Source: Juglans regia
Lineage: Eukaryota; Streptophyta; Magnoliopsida; Fagales; Juglandaceae
Length of the DNA: 64,000 nt
Direction: 5' to 3'
NCBI RefSeq assembly: GCF_001411555.2
Contig: NC_049901.1
Location: forward strand, 31,482,933-31,546,932
This document shows, one piece after another, positions 61,133-64,000 of the stretch (position 1 is the stretch's first letter; the number at the start of each line of letters is the position of its first letter). Under the pieces are notes generated by a model. That model ran no database searches. It was given only the letters and a program-made list of their open reading frames with translations, and was not told where the DNA came from. A program made the translations under genes and the position numbers.

Positions 61133-61262
61133 TGGATCGGTTGTTCTCGATTTATATTTGTCGTGCTCGTAGTGATTTCTTTTACAGAATATTTTTTCTG
61201 TGATGTGAATTTTTTATGCATGATGATATGTAACCATTGTTTCTGACGAGTTGGTCGTTACA

Positions 61263-62114
61263 GTGGTAGCATCGCTGCAAAGGTAGTGATTGCCACCCAC
61301 GCAAAGCTGAGCGCATGACCTTGGTGCGGCTGTCCACATGCGGCATTATGACCACCCTTCGTGGTGCAGCACGCACCTAATGGTGTTCTACACCTCGGTG
61401 CTGCGCACATCAGAGGGTTGGTTGTACCCTAGTGTCTGAACACAAGGGATGCCGCATACGTGTACTGAAAGGTCATGAACGCAAGGTCACGGCAAGCTCC
61501 GCTGCATGCTACACCACATGCAATATGTTGATGCATCTCCACGACGTGTTATGGTGCAGCTAGGGTGTTGCTTGCAATGCAACGTGCACCGTGCAGCAAG
61601 CACTGCAAAGCGTATCGCAAGGGGACCGCTCGCAGTGCCATGTGCATCGCAGGGAAATGTAGCAACTAGGAATGCTGCCAATTACCTGGGCCAAGCACTG
61701 CACCGAGTGCAGGGAAAGAGCCTCACTATGGTGCAATGGCTCTGCCGTGCGCAGAGCCAAGCACCAGGCCATGCTTGCCGTGTGCAGAGCCTTGCACCAT
61801 GGTGGTGCACTGCTGCGGGCAGATCCACTGCTGGGACGTGCGACGTGCTCTATTGCAAGTGGCGGCACCGCACAACTGATGGCAGCACACCATGCCAAGA
61901 AAGGCAGCACCACCAGGTGCTGCCCGCACCAGCAGTCGCACTCACGCACATGCTATTGCTCGCACCTGAGACCAGCGAAGGAAGGTAGCTTTGCCGTTGT
62001 CTCTAGGTGCTGCAACAGTGCCTTTCAGAGGGTGGGGCAGCGCTACCATGGATCAGCGCCCCTGCAAGGAGGTTCGAAGTCACCATTAATGGGCGCACAC
62101 TGCAGTTGGCGGCG
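61263..62114. other. GC-rich block in the Copia leader
   Basis: About 850 bp far richer in G and C than its surroundings and dense in GTGCAG, GCACC and TGCAA words. GTTACA flanks it on both sides (61257-61262 and 62115-62120). Several overlapping frames stay open on both strands (for example 61506-61988 plus, 61560-61949 minus) because stop codons are scarce in GC-rich DNA. None has recognisable motifs. It could be captured host sequence or an unusual leader. Confidence 0.5.
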
Positions 62115-62120
62115 GTTACA

Positions 62121-64000
62121 ATTTTTTTTCTGTTACTGCACTGTAACTGATGCATTGAAGAAGATGAACTATTTGTAACTTTGTGTTATATGTTTACAGG
62201 TTGTGAGATGAAAAAGGGCTTGACTTGGGCTTGTTTTAAGAAAAGATTTTGGGCTATTATATTTTATGTACTTGGGCTGAAATGTTTTTGGCTATAAACA
62301 AAATTATTTTTTTAAATCCGTCCCATCTATATGTTCTTGTATTTAAAATGCACCGGTCCATTTTTTTTTTTTGAAAAAACAAAGGGGGCTATTGAGCGAT
62401 TTGGGCCAAGCTCAGAAGACCTCGGCCATCCCAATGGCTATCCAAAATTCAGTGGCACAAGTTTTTATTTTTTGTGCAAAATGCTTGGGTGGTGATTTAA
62501 CCTCAAGCTCACACATAAGGACAATTAGCTCAAGCATTTGGGCTAGAGCTTATTACTGGTACGTTTGCTGATTTTATTTATTTATTCAGCATATAATTGT
62601 GGCATAAAATATTTATTTTTCTGAAATATATTTTTGCATGTGCTTATTGAATACATGCATGCCATGATATTATGATGTCATATTTTATAGCATTTATTAG
62701 GCATTTTATTTTATGTTATAAATTGCCTAGATGATTATTTTTTGGTGAATAATAATTATTTGAATAAAATGTGATGTGATTATTTTGTACATGTATTGTG
62801 ATTACATGTAATTGTATAAACTTATTTGATCACTTGTATTGTTAGACTATTTTTTAAGAATTAGTCTTCAATTTTTTAAAAATGTGATAAACTAGATGAT
62901 TAAGTAGCCCGAGTTTGATTAGTCCATACTTATGATTGGCTTAAATTGATTTCTTCAATCTAAGAAGAAATTATTTTTACATGTGACTAACTCGGTAGAT
63001 TACTTATCCTAGTGGGAGTATGGTTGAGATTGATTTGGAATTAATCTCCTATACGATATAAATTTGCGTGAAAATTAAGTTAGAAATTAATAATTAAGCA
63101 TAGAGGTGCAAGAGATGATTAGGAAGCATAGCGAATTTTCGATCTTGCGACATGTATTAATTATTTTTGTTCTGACTTAGATTAACGCGGCAAATTTCTT
63201 AGATGTGTGTGCAATTAGATGCGCATAGTTTAGTAACTTTGAGATAACCATGAAGAACACCTAGATATTATTTATACGATTTAATCGTCGCATTAATCTC
63301 CTCCATGAGCAGTAGTTGGAAACGAATAATGATTATTGTGAGTATCAGATAGTTTTAGACCATAATTATTGTGAAACCTCTGAAAGGTCTAGAATAAAAT
63401 TGGAAGTGCGCGTGAGACGCATGCACTACAAATTTTATAGAAGTTGATGGGATCAACTGTCAAATAGAGCTAAACCACTATTTTGCCTTTGAATCTTGTG
63501 GGTAATAACAAAAGCTGCGCGTTGTTTTTATAATGCAAAGATTAAATTGCTTCTTTATTTGAGGTTGAGTATTACAATTTTGAAGCAACTTAGATTAACT
63601 CACAGATAAACATATACACTCTCTACTTGCTAGTATGTCTAGCAAGTAAGAACATTAAAATTTGAGTGTGCAAGATTGTTGAGGACATTCTTGATTAACA
63701 CATTCATTTTTTAAAGGTTTTATCAGTGCACCTTTATATGGTATTAGCACTGGTAATTTTGCTCAAGTTTTATTTCTCTCTAACGAGAACAAATAGGTTC
63801 TTGCAGATATATAAACATTGGAGCACCCCTTGAGAGTAATATAATACCAAACACCTTAGAGTTGCATGGTAACTATGGCAAAAATATGAATAATTAGGAA
63901 CAACTTAATTCAGCCTAAAAATCTTGCTTGTAATTGCACTGATGCAAGATAAGTTTTAGGCTAAGATAATTTCTCGCAAATTTTTTCTTTTCTCTCCTAT
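62121..64000. other. AT-rich sequence to the right edge, presumably element 5 interior
   Basis: No gag or pol motif was found on either strand. GGGCT-rich words occur at 62210-62400, then very AT-rich DNA. It may be element 5's non-coding leader, another insertion or flanking sequence; the window ends before this is settled. Confidence 0.35.

Noticed and set aside
61506..62178. Long Cys/Arg/His/Ala-rich frames on both strands
   Set aside because: Stop codons are rare in this GC-rich block, so long frames appear by chance; composition is identical on both strands and no motif is seen.

Overview
The window is plant nuclear DNA, from a woody eudicot. Evidence: one spliced host gene with GT-AG introns, many nested LTR retrotransposons with 3-4 kb LTRs, hAT, CACTA and Mutator-type DNA transposons, and numerous small MITEs. 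The GAGATGAGATGAG-rich MITE family suggests Fagales (walnut, hickory or oak relatives), but this is an inference. I saw no rRNA, tRNA, CRISPR array or bacterial-style operon. Most long open frames are decayed transposon fragments or shadows of repeats.

Layout. (1) 1-14303: a minus-strand Ty3/Gypsy chromovirus ('element 1', LTR family B). Its integrase is split by a solo LTR of family A (835-7881), which is itself split by a solo LTR of family C (1417-4226). Element 1's primer-binding site and partial 5' LTR lie at 12018-14303. (2) 14304-about 27690: a second minus-strand Gypsy-type element ('element 2', LTR family A) that has lost most of pol. Its 3' LTR (14304-23209) carries a family B solo LTR, a Tourist-like MITE and a captured FHA-domain gene fragment. 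(3) 28246-33622: a non-autonomous CACTA element carrying a broken hAT transposon (29302-33382), then an orphan CACTA right end (about 35340-35582). (4) 35583-43142: AT-rich intergenic DNA with several Tourist-like MITEs and one weak gene relic. (5) 43143-48993: a decayed plus-strand chromovirus with both LTRs ('element 3'), interrupted in its reverse transcriptase by a small solo LTR. (6) 49731-57410: the one convincing host gene, an NPG1 (No Pollen Germination 1) orthologue with five exons and introns full of MITEs, a retroposon and a LINE relic. (7) 58990-60719: a truncated plus-strand Gypsy pol, interrupted by a Copia LTR (60720-61118) whose element runs off the right edge.

The host gene encodes a calmodulin-binding TPR protein of the pollen-germination family. 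Everything else is a transposon graveyard, but the nesting can be read well: target-site duplications and related uninserted copies inside the same window support several insertion events. Families A and B have each inserted into the other, so their active periods overlapped. I found no wholly new biological system. The most interesting single item is the FHA gene fragment, intron retained, that was captured and inserted into an LTR with a 9-bp target-site duplication.
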